From Pulveribacter suum (lineage in GTDB: Bacteria; Pseudomonadota; Gammaproteobacteria; Burkholderiales; Burkholderiaceae_C): DNA of 64,000 nucleotides. A model generated the notes under the pieces. It was not told where the DNA came from. It worked only from the letters and a program-made list of their open reading frames with translations, and made no database searches. The DNA is taken from assembly GCF_003013695.1 (NCBI RefSeq), contig NZ_CP027792.1:2934501-2998500 (forward strand), written 5' to 3'. The translations under genes were made by a program, and so were the position numbers. Shown in pieces: positions 11,321-19,974 of the stretch. Numbering within the stretch: the stretch's first letter is position 1; every line of letters starts with the position of its first letter.

Positions 11321-11524
11321 TCAGCCCGGCACTTTTTTCAGCATCTCCAGGCCCACCTTGCCGGCCGCGATCTCGCGCAGCGCAGTGACGGCCGGCTTGT
11401 TGCGGCTGTCGATCTTGGGCGTGTGGCCCTGGCTGAGCATGCGGGCGCGGTAGGTGGCGGCGAGCACCAGCTGGAAACGGTTGGGGATCTGCTCGAGGCA
11501 GTCTTCCACGGTAATGCGGGCCAT
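11321..11524 (-). CDS. rpoZ: DNA-directed RNA polymerase subunit omega
   Basis: Small subunit that chaperones beta-prime; in proteobacteria it forms part of a ppGpp site. The 67-residue protein begins [20 protein letters not shown], the conserved omega opening, and has the RARML and [16 protein letters not shown] segments. It lies 26 bases after gmk and is followed by a strong terminator before spoT, linking a ppGpp target and its synthase in one cluster. Confidence 0.97.
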   Translation of the reverse strand: MARITVEDCLEQIPNRFQLVLAATYRARMLSQGHTPKIDSRNKPAVTALREIAAGKVGLEMLKKVPG

Positions 11525-11550
11525 GGTCTTCTCCAGGGGATCGGTGTGTG

Positions 11551-12171
11551 TCAGGGGATGTCGAGCGAGGCGAAGGTGTCGGCCCGGGCGCGGCGCTGGG
11601 CGATGAACTTCAGCCGCTGGGCGTGGACGATGGTTTTCAGGTCGAAAAGCGCCCGCTCGAAAACTTCATTGATTATAACGAAATCGAATTTGCCGGCCTG
11701 GGCCATCTCGCGGGCGGCGTTCTTCAGGCGCATCTCGATCACCTCGGACGAATCCTCGCCGCGCCGCTCCAGGCGCGAGCGCAGCTCTTCCCAGCTGGGC
11801 GGCAAGATGAAGACCAGCACGGCATTCACGAAGGCCTGCTTGATCTGCAGCGCGCCCTGGTAGTCGATCTCCAGCACCACGTCGGCGCCCTGGGCCACGC
11901 GCTCTTCGATGGCGCGGCGCGAGGTGCCGTAGCGCCGGCCATGCACATTGGCCCACTCCACGAAGCCGTTGGCAGCCACCATGGCGTCGAACTCCTGCTC
12001 GGAGGCGAAGAAATACTCGCGCCCGTGCTTTTCCTGGCCGCGCGGCGCGCGCGTGGTGTGCGACACCGAGGGCTGTACGTGCGAGTCCACCTCCATCAGC
12101 GCCTTCACCAGGCTGGATTTCCCTGCCCCGCTGGGGGCCGAGACTACGAAGAGATTTCCGGGATAGTCCAT
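11551..12171 (-). CDS. gmk: Guanylate kinase
   Basis: Phosphorylates GMP to GDP with ATP. The 206-residue protein has the P-loop [10 protein letters not shown] at residues 11-20, the GMP-binding [16 protein letters not shown] region and the [10 protein letters not shown] segment. It is on the minus strand, 36 bases after yicC and 26 before rpoZ. Co-location with spoT fits, since gmk supplies the precursors of GTP and ppGpp. Confidence 0.97.
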   Translation of the reverse strand: MDYPGNLFVVSAPSGAGKSSLVKALMEVDSHVQPSVSHTTRAPRGQEKHGREYFFASEQEFDAMVAANGFVEWANVHGRRYGTSRRAIEERVAQGADVVLEIDYQGALQIKQAFVNAVLVFILPPSWEELRSRLERRGEDSSEVIEMRLKNAAREMAQAGKFDFVIINEVFERALFDLKTIVHAQRLKFIAQRRARADTFASLDIP

Positions 12172-12207
12172 AGGGGGTCTGCGGCGGGCGCTATCAAAAC
12201 AGGATTA

Positions 12208-13116
12208 TTACTCGACGTTTTGCACCTGCTCGCGCATCTGCTCGATCATCACCTTCATGTCTACGCCGATGCGCGTGAGCTCCATGGTGGCCGACTTGGA
12301 ACCCAGGGTGTTGGCCTCGCGGTGCAGCTCCTGGATGAGGAAGTCCAACCGCTTGCCGACCTCCCCGCCCTTGTCCAGCAACCGCGTGATTTCGTCCAGG
12401 TGCGCGGCCAGCCGGGTCAGTTCCTCGGCCACGTCGATGCGGATGGCGAACGCCGTGGCCTCGGTCAGGGCGCGCTCCTGGGCAGCCTCGGGCACGGCCG
12501 CGCCTTCGGCCAGCTGCATGGCTTCCTTCCAGCGTTCCATGAAGCGCAGGCGCTGCTGCTCGACCAGGCGGGGCACCAGCGGGCCGGCCTGGCGGGCCAG
12601 CTCGGCCAGCTGGGCCAGGCGGTCGCGCAGCATGGCCACCAGGCGGGCGCCTTCACGCTCGCGTGCGGCCGTCAGCTCGTCCAATGCACCGCGCGCCAGC
12701 TCCAGCAGCGCCGGGCCCAGGTCCTGCTGCGGCGCGCCGGCACCGGCGCTCAGGCGCAGCGCGTCGGCCACCGACAGCGGCCGCGCGCCTGGCAGCTGGG
12801 CCTGCACGGCAGCCTGCACCTGGGCCAGGCGGGCCAGCAGCGGCGCTGCCGGCTCGGTCAGGGATGCCCCCTCGCCCCCTTCGACGAAGGCGCGCACCTC
12901 CACCTTGCCGCGCTTGAGCCGCCCCGTCAGCAGCGCACGCAGCGCCGGCTCCTGGGCGCGCAGCTCTTCGGACAGGCGGAACGTCAGGTCCAGGAAACGG
13001 CTGTTGACCGAGCGGATTTCAAGGCCCAAGCGGCGCCCTGCGCCGGCACCTTCGGCCCCCGATGCTGGGGCCTGCAGCTGTGCGCTGGCGTAACCGGTCA
13101 TGCTGTAAACTGCCAT
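12208..13116 (-). CDS. yicC: YicC-family endoribonuclease
   Basis: Conserved stress-associated protein; family members have endoribonuclease activity and, in E. coli, act on sRNA turnover with PNPase. The 302-residue product starts MAVYSMTGYASAQLQ (the usual opening MxxSMTGYG-like) and ends with the conserved RIDVAEELTRLAAHLDE and GKRLDFLIQELHREANTLG motifs. I chose ATG 13116 because the conserved opening begins there. It is the first gene of the yicC-gmk-rpoZ-spoT run and is divergent from the protein kinase gene, 84 bases away. Confidence 0.93.
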   Translation of the reverse strand: MAVYSMTGYASAQLQAPASGAEGAGAGRRLGLEIRSVNSRFLDLTFRLSEELRAQEPALRALLTGRLKRGKVEVRAFVEGGEGASLTEPAAPLLARLAQVQAAVQAQLPGARPLSVADALRLSAGAGAPQQDLGPALLELARGALDELTAAREREGARLVAMLRDRLAQLAELARQAGPLVPRLVEQQRLRFMERWKEAMQLAEGAAVPEAAQERALTEATAFAIRIDVAEELTRLAAHLDEITRLLDKGGEVGKRLDFLIQELHREANTLGSKSATMELTRIGVDMKVMIEQMREQVQNVE

Positions 13117-13200
13117 GGGATTTCTCGGTGGGTTCGTTGCCTGCAAACCGGCGATTATCCGGCCTCCAGCCACCGCCCGCGTTCTCTTCGCTCCTGCCTC

Positions 13201-14217
13201 ATGTCAAAAACCAAGCCGGCTCCCCTGCCCCCCGGCACTGTCCTGGGCGGCTATCGCGTGGTACGCCGACTGGCCTCCGGCGGCTTCGGCGTGGTCTATC
13301 TCGCGCTCGACCCCGAGGGCCAGCAGGTCGCCCTGAAGGAATACATCCCCGCCTCCCTGGCCACGCGCGAGCCGGGCGAGCTCTTGCCCAAGGTGCCGCC
13401 GGAAAAGCTCTCGCTGTACCGCCTGGGCCTGAAAAGCTTCTTTGAAGAAGGCCGCTCGCTGGCGCAGATCTCGCACGCCTCGGTGGTGAGCGTGCTCAAC
13501 TTCTTCCGCGAAAACGAGACGGTCTATATGGTGATGAACTACCTGGAGGGCGGCACCCTGCAGGACTTCATCATCACCGCGCGCGACCTGAAGGCACAGA
13601 AGGTCTTTCGCGAGTCCACCATCCGCTCGCTGTTTGACGAGGTGCTGCGCGGCCTGCGCGTGGTGCACCAGCACAAGATGCTGCACCTCGATATCAAGCC
13701 GGCCAACGTCTTCATCACCGACGACAACCGCTCGGTGCTGATCGACTTCGGCGCCGCGCGCGAGGTGCTGTCCAAGGAAGGCAACTTCATCCGTCCCATG
13801 TACACGCCCGGCTTTGCCGCGCCCGAGATGTACCGGCGCGACTCGCAGATGGGCCCGTGGACGGACATCTACGCCATCGGCGCCTGCATCTACGCCTGCA
13901 TGCAGGGTTTTCCGCCCAACGAGGCGCCGCAGCGCCAGGACAAGGACCGCCTGGCGCTGGCGCTGAACAAGCTGCGCGGCGTGTATTCCGACAACCTGAT
14001 CGAGGTGGTGGAGTGGTGCATGGCGCTGGACCCGATGTCGCGCCCGCAGTCGGTCTTTGCGCTGCAAAAGGAGCTTTCGCGCGAAGGCGAGCGCCGCTAT
14101 ACCCGCCTGTCGGTGGGCGAGAAGATGCGCATGCAGCTGGACACCCTGGTCTCCGACACCAAGAAGAACGTGCAGAAGGTGGGCGAAGCCACCGGACTGG
14201 GCGTGCGTCCCAAATGA
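13201..14217 (+). CDS. Cytosolic serine/threonine protein kinase
   Basis: Hanks-type kinase of 338 residues. The glycine loop ASGGFGVVY (25-33), Lys46 in ALKEYIP, the catalytic HLDIKPAN loop (His162, Asp164, Lys166, Asn169) and DFG at 182-184 are all present. The loop has Leu rather than Arg before the catalytic Asp, making it a non-RD kinase. There is no transmembrane helix or sensor domain, only a short basic C-terminal tail. Its stop overlaps the start of a PP2C phosphatase (ATGA), so the two are translationally coupled. Substrate unknown. Confidence 0.92.
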   Translation: MSKTKPAPLPPGTVLGGYRVVRRLASGGFGVVYLALDPEGQQVALKEYIPASLATREPGELLPKVPPEKLSLYRLGLKSFFEEGRSLAQISHASVVSVLNFFRENETVYMVMNYLEGGTLQDFIITARDLKAQKVFRESTIRSLFDEVLRGLRVVHQHKMLHLDIKPANVFITDDNRSVLIDFGAAREVLSKEGNFIRPMYTPGFAAPEMYRRDSQMGPWTDIYAIGACIYACMQGFPPNEAPQRQDKDRLALALNKLRGVYSDNLIEVVEWCMALDPMSRPQSVFALQKELSREGERRYTRLSVGEKMRMQLDTLVSDTKKNVQKVGEATGLGVRPK

Positions 14218-15125
14218 AGTTCTCCGTCTTTCAGATCAGCCGCCGCGGCGGGCGCGAGAAGAACGAAGACCGCATGGGTTACTGCTACACCCGTGAGGCC
14301 GGCCTGTTCGTACTGGCCGACGGCATGGGCGGGCACCCGCAGGGCGAGCTGGCGGCGCAGATCGCCATCCAGACCGTCTCGGCCATGTTCCAGCGCCAGG
14401 CGCGCCCGGCGCTCAAGAGCGTGCCGGACTTCCTCACCTCGGCCCTGCTGGCCGCGCACCACCAGATCCTGCGCCACGGCAGCCGCCAGGACCTGCCCGA
14501 CACCCCGCGCACCACGCTGGTGGCCGGCGTGGTGCAGGACGGGCGCGCGCAGTGGATTCACTGCGGCGACTCGCGCCTGTACCTGGTGCGGGACGGCCAG
14601 GTGCTGCTGCGCACCCGCGACCACTCCTACCAGGAGCTGCGCAACGCCGCCATTCCCGGCCTGGAGCGGGTCAACCGCAACGTGCTGTTCACCTGCCTGG
14701 GCTCGCCCACCAAGCCGCTGTTCGACGTCGCGCCGCCCCTGCTGCTGGAGCAGGGCGACCGCATGCTGCTGTGCTCGGACGGCCTGTGGGGCACGCTGGA
14801 CGACGAGACCATCGCCCGCCAGCTGTCGCGCCAGGCCGTCGCGCACGCCGTGCCCGACCTGGTGGAAGACGCCCTGCGCAAGGCGGGCAGCGCCAGCGAC
14901 AACGTCACGGTGGTGGCCATGGAGTGGGAGACGCCCGACGCCTTTGAGACCACCCAGGGCGTGTCCACCGAGGACATCCAGGACGACGTGTTCGCCTCCA
15001 CCATCCAGTGCGAGCCGCTGGACGGCTTCGACGACGAGCTGGACGACCTGGACGACGAGGCGATCGAGCGCTCCATCGCCGAGATCAACGAGGCCATCCG
15101 CCGCTCTGCGGAAAAGAAGCTGTAA
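14214..15125 (+). CDS. PP2C-family serine/threonine phosphatase
   Basis: Metal-dependent phosphatase of 303 residues, most likely the opposing enzyme of the kinase just upstream. Metal-binding motifs are visible: NED at 17-19, DGMGGH at 36-41, GDSRLYL from residue 118 and SDGLW near 185, with the late ASDNVTVV segment. After the catalytic core there is an acidic tail ([18 protein letters not shown]) not needed for catalysis. Its ATG overlaps the kinase stop; rph begins 52 bases later. Confidence 0.92.
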   Translation: MKFSVFQISRRGGREKNEDRMGYCYTREAGLFVLADGMGGHPQGELAAQIAIQTVSAMFQRQARPALKSVPDFLTSALLAAHHQILRHGSRQDLPDTPRTTLVAGVVQDGRAQWIHCGDSRLYLVRDGQVLLRTRDHSYQELRNAAIPGLERVNRNVLFTCLGSPTKPLFDVAPPLLLEQGDRMLLCSDGLWGTLDDETIARQLSRQAVAHAVPDLVEDALRKAGSASDNVTVVAMEWETPDAFETTQGVSTEDIQDDVFASTIQCEPLDGFDDELDDLDDEAIERSIAEINEAIRRSAEKKL

Positions 15126-15177
15126 GAGGCAGCGGGGCGGGCGCGCGCCGCCCGGGCCGCCGAAGAAGGAAGACCCC

Positions 15178-15906
15178 ATGACGTTCGAACGCAGCGGCCG
15201 GCGCGCCGCAGACCAGCTGCGCCCGGTGCGCATCACGCGCGGCTACACCATGCACGCTGAAGGCTCGGTGCTCATCGAGTTCGGCCAGACGCGCGTGCTG
15301 TGCACCGCTTCCGTCGAAGAGCGCGTGCCCCCGCACCGCCGCGGCACGGGCGCCGGCTGGGTGACGGCCGAGTACGGCATGCTGCCGCGCGCCACCCACA
15401 CGCGCAGCGACCGCGAGGCCGCGCGCGGCAAGCAGACCGGGCGCACGCAGGAGATCCAGCGCCTGATCGGGCGCAGCCTGCGCGCCGTGTTCGACCTGGC
15501 CGCCTTGGGCGAGCGCACCATCCACCTGGACTGCGACGTGCTGCAGGCCGACGGCGGCACGCGCACGGCCGCCATCACCGGCGCCTGGGTGGCCGCGCAC
15601 GACGCGGTGGCCACGCTGCTGGCCTCGGGCAAGCTCGCCGCCTCGCCCCTGACCGGCGCGGTCGCCGCCGTGTCCGTGGGCATGGTGCAGGGCGCGCCGC
15701 TGCTGGACCTGGAATACACCGAGGACGTGGCCTGCGACACCGACATGAACGTGGTGATGACCGGCACCGGCCACTACGTGGAGGTGCAGGGCACGGCCGA
15801 GGGCGCGGCCTTCTCGCGCCCTGAGCTGGACGCGCTGCTGTCGCTGGCCGAGGCCGGCATCGCCGACCTGATCGCCCTGCAGCGCCAGGCACTCGCTATC
15901 GTTTGA
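15178..15906 (+). CDS. rph: Ribonuclease PH
   Basis: Phosphorolytic exoribonuclease that trims tRNA 3' ends. The 242-residue protein contains the conserved [20 protein letters not shown] region (positions about 58-77), [16 protein letters not shown] and the [18 protein letters not shown] active-site stretch. The length equals that of active RNase PH, so it is not truncated. It starts 52 bases after the PP2C gene and its TGA stop merges into a dispersed repeat. Confidence 0.97.
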   Translation: MTFERSGRRAADQLRPVRITRGYTMHAEGSVLIEFGQTRVLCTASVEERVPPHRRGTGAGWVTAEYGMLPRATHTRSDREAARGKQTGRTQEIQRLIGRSLRAVFDLAALGERTIHLDCDVLQADGGTRTAAITGAWVAAHDAVATLLASGKLAASPLTGAVAAVSVGMVQGAPLLDLEYTEDVACDTDMNVVMTGTGHYVEVQGTAEGAAFSRPELDALLSLAEAGIADLIALQRQALAIV

Positions 15907-15949
15907 ATAGCTGCTGGCGCTTGATGGGCAAGCGCTGCAGCCCTTTTTG
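15906..15949. repeat. Dispersed semi-palindromic repeat (copy D)
   Basis: One of the clearest copies: AATAGCTGCTGGCGCTTG, a six-base spacer, CAAGCGCTGCAGC and a T-run. The GCGCTTG/CAAGCGC arms pair, so the RNA would form a short hairpin followed by TTTTT; it may act as a weak terminator between rph and rdgB. Confidence 0.75.
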
Positions 15950-15960
15950 ACCATATCTTC

Positions 15961-16560
15961 ATGCAACTGGTTCTCGCCTCCAACAACCGCGGCAAGCTGG
16001 CCGAGCTGCAGGCCATGTTCGCCCCGCTTGGCGTGCAGCTGATCGCCCAGGGCCAGCTTGGCGTGGGCGAGGCCGAGGAGCCCTTTCACACCTTCGTGGA
16101 AAACGCCCTGGCCAAGGCCCGCTTCGCCGCCGCCCACACCGGCCTGCCGGCCCTGGCCGACGACGCCGGCCTGTGCGTGCAGGCGTTTGGCGGCCAGCCG
16201 GGCGTGCAGACCGCCTACTACGCCACCCAGTTCGGCTATGACAAGGGCGACGCCAACAACGTGCGCGCGCTGCTCGAGCAGATGCAGGGCCTGGATGACC
16301 GGCGCGCCGCCATGGTCAGCACGCTGGTGGCCGTGCGCAGCCCGGCCGACCCGGAGCCGCTGATCGCCGTGGGCCGCGTGGCCGGCGAGATCGCCCGCGC
16401 GCCGCGCGGCAGCGGAGGCTTTGGCTTCGACCCGGTCATGGTGCTGCCCGAGCTGGGCAAGACCTTTGCCGAGCTGCCCGCCGACGAGAAGAACGCCCGC
16501 AGCCACCGCGGCCGCGCCGCCCAGCTGATGCTGGCGCTGATGCGCGAACGCTGGCTATGA
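15961..16560 (+). CDS. rdgB: XTP/dITP pyrophosphatase (RdgB/HAM1)
   Basis: Removes non-canonical purine triphosphates (ITP, dITP, XTP) from the nucleotide pool. The 199-residue protein has SNNRGKLAEL at the N-terminus, ENALAKARFAA, the catalytic ADDAGLCVQA segment and SGGFGFDPVM near residue 155, ending with KNARSHRGRAA. Lies between rph and hemW on the plus strand, with dispersed repeats on both sides. Confidence 0.96.
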   Translation: MQLVLASNNRGKLAELQAMFAPLGVQLIAQGQLGVGEAEEPFHTFVENALAKARFAAAHTGLPALADDAGLCVQAFGGQPGVQTAYYATQFGYDKGDANNVRALLEQMQGLDDRRAAMVSTLVAVRSPADPEPLIAVGRVAGEIARAPRGSGGFGFDPVMVLPELGKTFAELPADEKNARSHRGRAAQLMLALMRERWL

Positions 16561-16565
16561 AAAGG

Positions 16566-16651
16566 TGAGCTGCCAGCGCTTGTCCAGCAAGGGATTCAAT
16601 GGTTTTTATACCGCAAACCCTTGGCAACCAAGCGCCAGCAGCTATGATTTT
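16566..16651. repeat. Dispersed repeat, two facing half copies (copy E)
   Basis: GAGCTGCCAGCGCTTG (16568-16583) and CCAAGCGCCAGCAGCTATGA (16629-16648) face each other across about 45 bases between rdgB and hemW and are nearly complementary. Between them lie smaller AT-rich segments. Confidence 0.65.
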
Positions 16652-16662
16652 ATGAGCGCCGC

Positions 16663-17898
16663 ATGACCATCCCCATCACCCCCGCGGCCGATCCCGCCCC
16701 GCGGCGCGACGTGCTGCACTACATGCGCCCGGGCCTGCTGCAGCTGACCAGCCTGCCCCCGCTGGCGCTCTACGTGCACATCCCGTGGTGCCTGCGCAAG
16801 TGCCCGTACTGCGACTTCAACTCGCATGAGGCCCGCGCCGGCGCAGGCGGCCTGCCCGAGCAGCGCTACATCGACGCCCTGGTCGCCGACCTGGAGGCCG
16901 CGCTGCCCCTGATCTGGGGCCGCACCGTGCACAGCATCTTCATCGGCGGCGGCACGCCCAGCCTGTTCGCGCCCGAGGCCATCGACCAGCTGCTGGCCGC
17001 CATCCGCGCGCGGCTGCCGCTGGCGCCGGGCTGCGAGATCACGATGGAAGCCAACCCCGGCACCTTCGAGCGCGAGCGTTTTCGCGCCTACCGCGGCGCC
17101 GGCGTCACGCGCCTGTCGATTGGCGTGCAGAGCTTCAACGACACCCACCTGGCAGCCCTAGGCCGCGTGCATGACCGCGCCCAGGCCCTGGCCGCCGTGC
17201 AGGAGGCGGCCGAGGCGTTCGAGACCTTCAACCTGGACCTGATGTACGCCCTGCCCGGCCAGACGCTGGCGCAGCTGGAAGACGACGTGCACACGGCGCT
17301 CGCGCACGCGCCGCCGCACCTGTCCATCTACCACCTGACGATCGAGCCCAACACCTTCTTCGCCAAGCACCCGCCCGCCGGCCTGCCCGAGGACGACGAC
17401 GCCTGGACCATGCTGGACCGCATCACCGAGCTCACGGGCGCGGCGCAGATGCAGCGCTACGAGGTCTCGGCCTATGCGCGCGACGGTCACCAGTGCCTGC
17501 ACAACCGCAACTACTGGCAGTTTGGCGACTACCTGGGCATCGGCGCGGGCGCGCACAGCAAGCTCAGCTTTGCCCACCGCGTGGTGCGCCAGGTGCGCTT
17601 TCGCGATCCGCAGCGCTACATGGCCCAGGCGCTGGCGGGCAACGCCATCGCGCAGGACGTGGACGTGCGCCGCGCCGACCTGCCGTTCGAATACATGCTG
17701 GGCGCGCTGCGCCTGCGCGAGGGCTTCGCCCTGGCGGACTTCACCGGCCGCACCGGTCTGCCCCTGACGGCCATCGCCCAGGGGCTGCAGCAGGCCGAGC
17801 AGCAGGGCCTGGTCGGGCGCGACAGGGACCGCGCCTGGCCCACCGAGCGGGGGTTTGATTTCCTGTCGGACCTGCAGGCGCTGTTTCTGCCCGACTGA
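16663..17898 (+). CDS. hemW: Heme chaperone HemW (radical SAM, CPDH-like)
   Basis: Radical SAM family protein related to oxygen-independent coproporphyrinogen dehydrogenase; HemW members bind and deliver heme. The 411-residue protein has the cluster motif at Cys43, Cys47 and Cys50 (PWCLRKCPYCDFNSH), GGGTPSLF, and NRNYWQFGDYLGIGAGAHS further on, with a C-terminal HemN-like domain. The CPYCDFNSH context favours HemW over HemN. The start at 16663 is the first ATG after the repeat. Confidence 0.92.
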   Translation: MTIPITPAADPAPRRDVLHYMRPGLLQLTSLPPLALYVHIPWCLRKCPYCDFNSHEARAGAGGLPEQRYIDALVADLEAALPLIWGRTVHSIFIGGGTPSLFAPEAIDQLLAAIRARLPLAPGCEITMEANPGTFERERFRAYRGAGVTRLSIGVQSFNDTHLAALGRVHDRAQALAAVQEAAEAFETFNLDLMYALPGQTLAQLEDDVHTALAHAPPHLSIYHLTIEPNTFFAKHPPAGLPEDDDAWTMLDRITELTGAAQMQRYEVSAYARDGHQCLHNRNYWQFGDYLGIGAGAHSKLSFAHRVVRQVRFRDPQRYMAQALAGNAIAQDVDVRRADLPFEYMLGALRLREGFALADFTGRTGLPLTAIAQGLQQAEQQGLVGRDRDRAWPTERGFDFLSDLQALFLPD

Positions 17899-17926
17899 GC
17901 CTTTCGCAGCAGCGCGCTGGTGGACT

Positions 17927-18286
17927 TTAGCCGCAGCGCGCCGCCGTCACCTTGCCGGCGCCGTCCACCTGCAGGTTCAACCGCTCGCCGTTGAACTCCA
18001 TGGTCACCGCCTGGTCTGGGCGCAGGATGCGCGCCATGCGCGCGCCGGCGCGCACCCGCGCCTCCTCCACCACCTTGGCCGTGCTGCTGCGCCCCACCGC
18101 CCACTGCGCGCCCTGCGCGTCGCAGGTGCTGCCCACGGGCGCCGTGCTGGCGCCAATCGGTGCGGGCGCGGGCGCCGCCGGCGCGCCGGAGCCGCTGCCG
18201 GGCAGGCTGATCGACGAGCACCCGGCCAGCAGCGCCAGCGCCGCACCGGCCACCATTTTGTTCATCCACTGCGCATGCATCGCCAT
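17927..18286 (-). CDS. Lipoprotein with I78-type peptidase inhibitor domain
   Basis: A 119-residue probable outer-membrane or periplasmic lipoprotein. The lipobox is ALLAGC (Cys near residue 22). After an Ala/Pro linker the C-terminal 60 residues match the I78 inhibitor pattern: CDAQGAQWAVGR, ARVRAGARMARILRPDQAV, and MEFNGERLNLQVDGAGKV ending in RCG. I chose the ATG at 18286 because a GGAG site precedes it. It converges on hemW and is isolated from neighbours. Which protease it restrains, if any, is unknown. Confidence 0.8.
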   Translation of the reverse strand: MAMHAQWMNKMVAGAALALLAGCSSISLPGSGSGAPAAPAPAPIGASTAPVGSTCDAQGAQWAVGRSSTAKVVEEARVRAGARMARILRPDQAVTMEFNGERLNLQVDGAGKVTAARCG

Positions 18287-18369
18287 GCTGGCTCCTTCGG
18301 TCATGAAAAAGGCCCGGACCTTAGCGCGCCGCCCGCGGGACGGGGGTCACCACAGGTAACAGCGGGTGG

Positions 18370-19575
18370 TCATTCAGCCCCCTTCTCGGCGGCGGGCGCC
18401 GCATCCAGGCCGAGCGCACGGATCCGCGCCGCGGCCGCATTGGCCTCGGCGGATGCGGCAAACGGGCCCACCCGCACGCGCTGCAGCCGCCGGCCGTCGG
18501 CGGCCGTCACCTCGTGCACGGCTACCGGCAGGCCGGCGCCCCTGAGCCGCGCGTGCGCACGCCGGGCGTTGGCGGGCTCGGCGAACAGGCCGACGTTGAC
18601 GTAGAGACGGCGGGCCGCCTCAATTGGCGCGCTGGCCTGGGCCTTGGCCTGCTTGCTCGCCGGCCGCGGCGCGGGCTTGCTCACCGCAGCGCTGGCCTGG
18701 CGCGCGGCCGGCACCGACACCGGCGCAGGAGCGGGCGCCGGCTCGGCAGCGATCACGGCAGGGGCGCTTGCAGATGCCTCGGCCTGTGTGGCGGAAGCGG
18801 GTGGCCGGGCGCTGGGGGTGGGCTCTGCGGCAGTGAGCTCTGCGGCGATGGGTTGTTCGGCAGCGGGCTGTTCACCAGCCGGCTCGTCAACAGGCGGCGG
18901 CGCCTGCTCAGGCCCGGCTTTCGGCAAGGGCGCGGAGGCAGCGACGGCGGGCGGGGCTGTCATCGGGCTCAGCCCCTCTTCACCGCCCTGCGGCCGCAGC
19001 AGATAGACCACGGCCACCACCGCCATGAGCAGCGCCAGGGCCGCGCCGCCGCCCGCTACGGCAACCAGCCGCGACCGATCGGCGGCGCGCCGCTCCAGCA
19101 GGGCAATGGCCTCGAGCATGGTGGGCGCGACCTCGACAGCAGCGGCCACGTGCCGGCGCACTTGCCGGTGTGCCAGCGCATCGCCATACAGGCCCGGCAC
19201 GGCAAAGGCCAGCAGCACCAGGGCCAGCATCAGCCCGGCCAGCACCGGCGCCGGCAGCGCCTGCCCGCCAAAGGCCAGGGCGCCCAGCAGCAGCGCCAGC
19301 ACCAGCAGCCCGGCCAGATAGACCAGCAGCTCGCCCCACAGCCGCCTGAAGATCATCCAGCCCAGCGTGCAAAAGGCCGCCGCGCCGTTCCAGCCGGGCA
19401 GCACGCGCTCGGTAGCGTCCATGCGCGCGAAGGCGGCCAGGTAGTGCTCCGTCGAGCCCAGTGGCCCCAGCGCCGCGCGGTACAGCGCCATCGTCATGCT
19501 GGTGGGCGCCGCCACGCCCTTGGCGGCGTCGCCGGAGTGCGTCGCGTACGCGGCGTGGGCAGTGCTGGCGTGCAT
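18370..19575 (-). CDS. Membrane protein with DUF2628-like helices and a C-terminal SPOR domain
   Basis: The 401-residue protein has a cytosolic N-terminus (YRAALGPLGSTEHYLAAFARM), two helices (about 80-130), a third helix near residue 175-195, then a long Ala/Pro/Glu linker of about 120 residues and a C-terminal SPOR-like domain (RLYVNVGLFAEPANARR to the end) that typically binds denuded peptidoglycan at division sites. The domain pairing suggests a link between the inner membrane and septal wall, which is inference. ATG 19575 was chosen because upstream residues are read from tRNA and terminator sequence. Confidence 0.75.
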   Translation of the reverse strand: MHASTAHAAYATHSGDAAKGVAAPTSMTMALYRAALGPLGSTEHYLAAFARMDATERVLPGWNGAAAFCTLGWMIFRRLWGELLVYLAGLLVLALLLGALAFGGQALPAPVLAGLMLALVLLAFAVPGLYGDALAHRQVRRHVAAAVEVAPTMLEAIALLERRAADRSRLVAVAGGGAALALLMAVVAVVYLLRPQGGEEGLSPMTAPPAVAASAPLPKAGPEQAPPPVDEPAGEQPAAEQPIAAELTAAEPTPSARPPASATQAEASASAPAVIAAEPAPAPAPVSVPAARQASAAVSKPAPRPASKQAKAQASAPIEAARRLYVNVGLFAEPANARRAHARLRGAGLPVAVHEVTAADGRRLQRVRVGPFAASAEANAAAARIRALGLDAAPAAEKGAE

Positions 19576-19642
19576 GCGCGGCATTCTGGCATGCACCCCA
19601 GGCAGGTAAATAGGGTTAGCAAGGAGGCCGGATGGGCAGCGG

Positions 19643-19684
19643 AAAAAAGCAAAAGCCCGCCATCTGTTGCTCGATGGCGGGCTT
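19643..19684 (-). terminator. Intrinsic terminator of tRNA-Met
   Basis: Perfect 12-bp stem AAGCCCGCCATC/GATGGCGGGCTT with an 8-base loop; the minus strand continues TTTTGCTTTTTT. It starts 14 bases after the tRNA 3' end. Confidence 0.9.
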
Positions 19685-19697
19685 TTTCTGTCCGGTT

Positions 19698-19774
19698 TGG
19701 TAGGGCGTGCTGGGCTCGAACCAGCGACCAAGGGATTATGAGTCCCCTGCTCTGACCAACTGAGCTAACGCCCC
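19698..19774 (-). tRNA. tRNA-Met (anticodon CAT)
   Basis: A 77-nt cloverleaf with encoded CCA. The acceptor arms GGGGCGT and ACGCCCT pair with a G-T at the first position; the anticodon stem GGGGA/TCCCT closes the loop CTCATAA. It lacks the three G-C pairs of an initiator anticodon stem, so elongator Met is the likely identity; tRNA-Ile2, in which C34 is modified to lysidine, has the same gene anticodon and cannot be fully excluded. Confidence 0.9.
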
Positions 19775-19798
19775 GGGGTGCCGATCACGGCGGGCGCT

Positions 19799-19804
19799 AT
19801 TGTA
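19799..19804 (-). promoter_or_regulatory. Candidate tRNA-Met promoter -10 (TACAAT)
   Basis: TACAAT on the minus strand, 24 bases before the tRNA 5' end, preceded by CTCT. The same hexamer precedes tRNA-Arg. The upstream promoter part would lie inside the large inverted repeat. No clear -35. Confidence 0.4.
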
Positions 19805-19805
19805 A

Positions 19806-19967
19806 GAGCGCGTTTACGATCTCCGCGCGAAGGGGTGCGGGATGCGGATCGGGATGGACTGCGAGGCGCAAACCGCAGCGATAGCGGGTGCTATCGCGAG
19901 GATTTGCAACGAAGTGGGCCGCCCGAGGCCGCGACTGCACACCCGCGCGGAAATCGCAAACGCGCTC
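19806..19967. repeat. 162-nt inverted repeat with 24-nt ends
   Basis: The outer arms 19806-19829 and 19944-19967 are inverted copies matching at 22 of 24 positions (GAGCGCGTTTACG and CGCAAACGCGCTC are the tips). The centre is another perfect hairpin, CGATAGC-GGGT-GCTATCG (19879-19896). The element fills the space between the tRNA-Met promoter and the hrcA stop codon, ending 8 bases from the latter. No coding capacity of its own. It could be a repeat element, a terminator-like structure for hrcA or a structured RNA. Confidence 0.75.
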
Positions 19968-19974
19968 CAGATCC

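Noticed and set aside
12187..12204. A GCGCTATCAAAACAGG remnant resembling the dispersed repeat after yicC
   Set aside because: Only the end of one arm matches, too short to call a copy.
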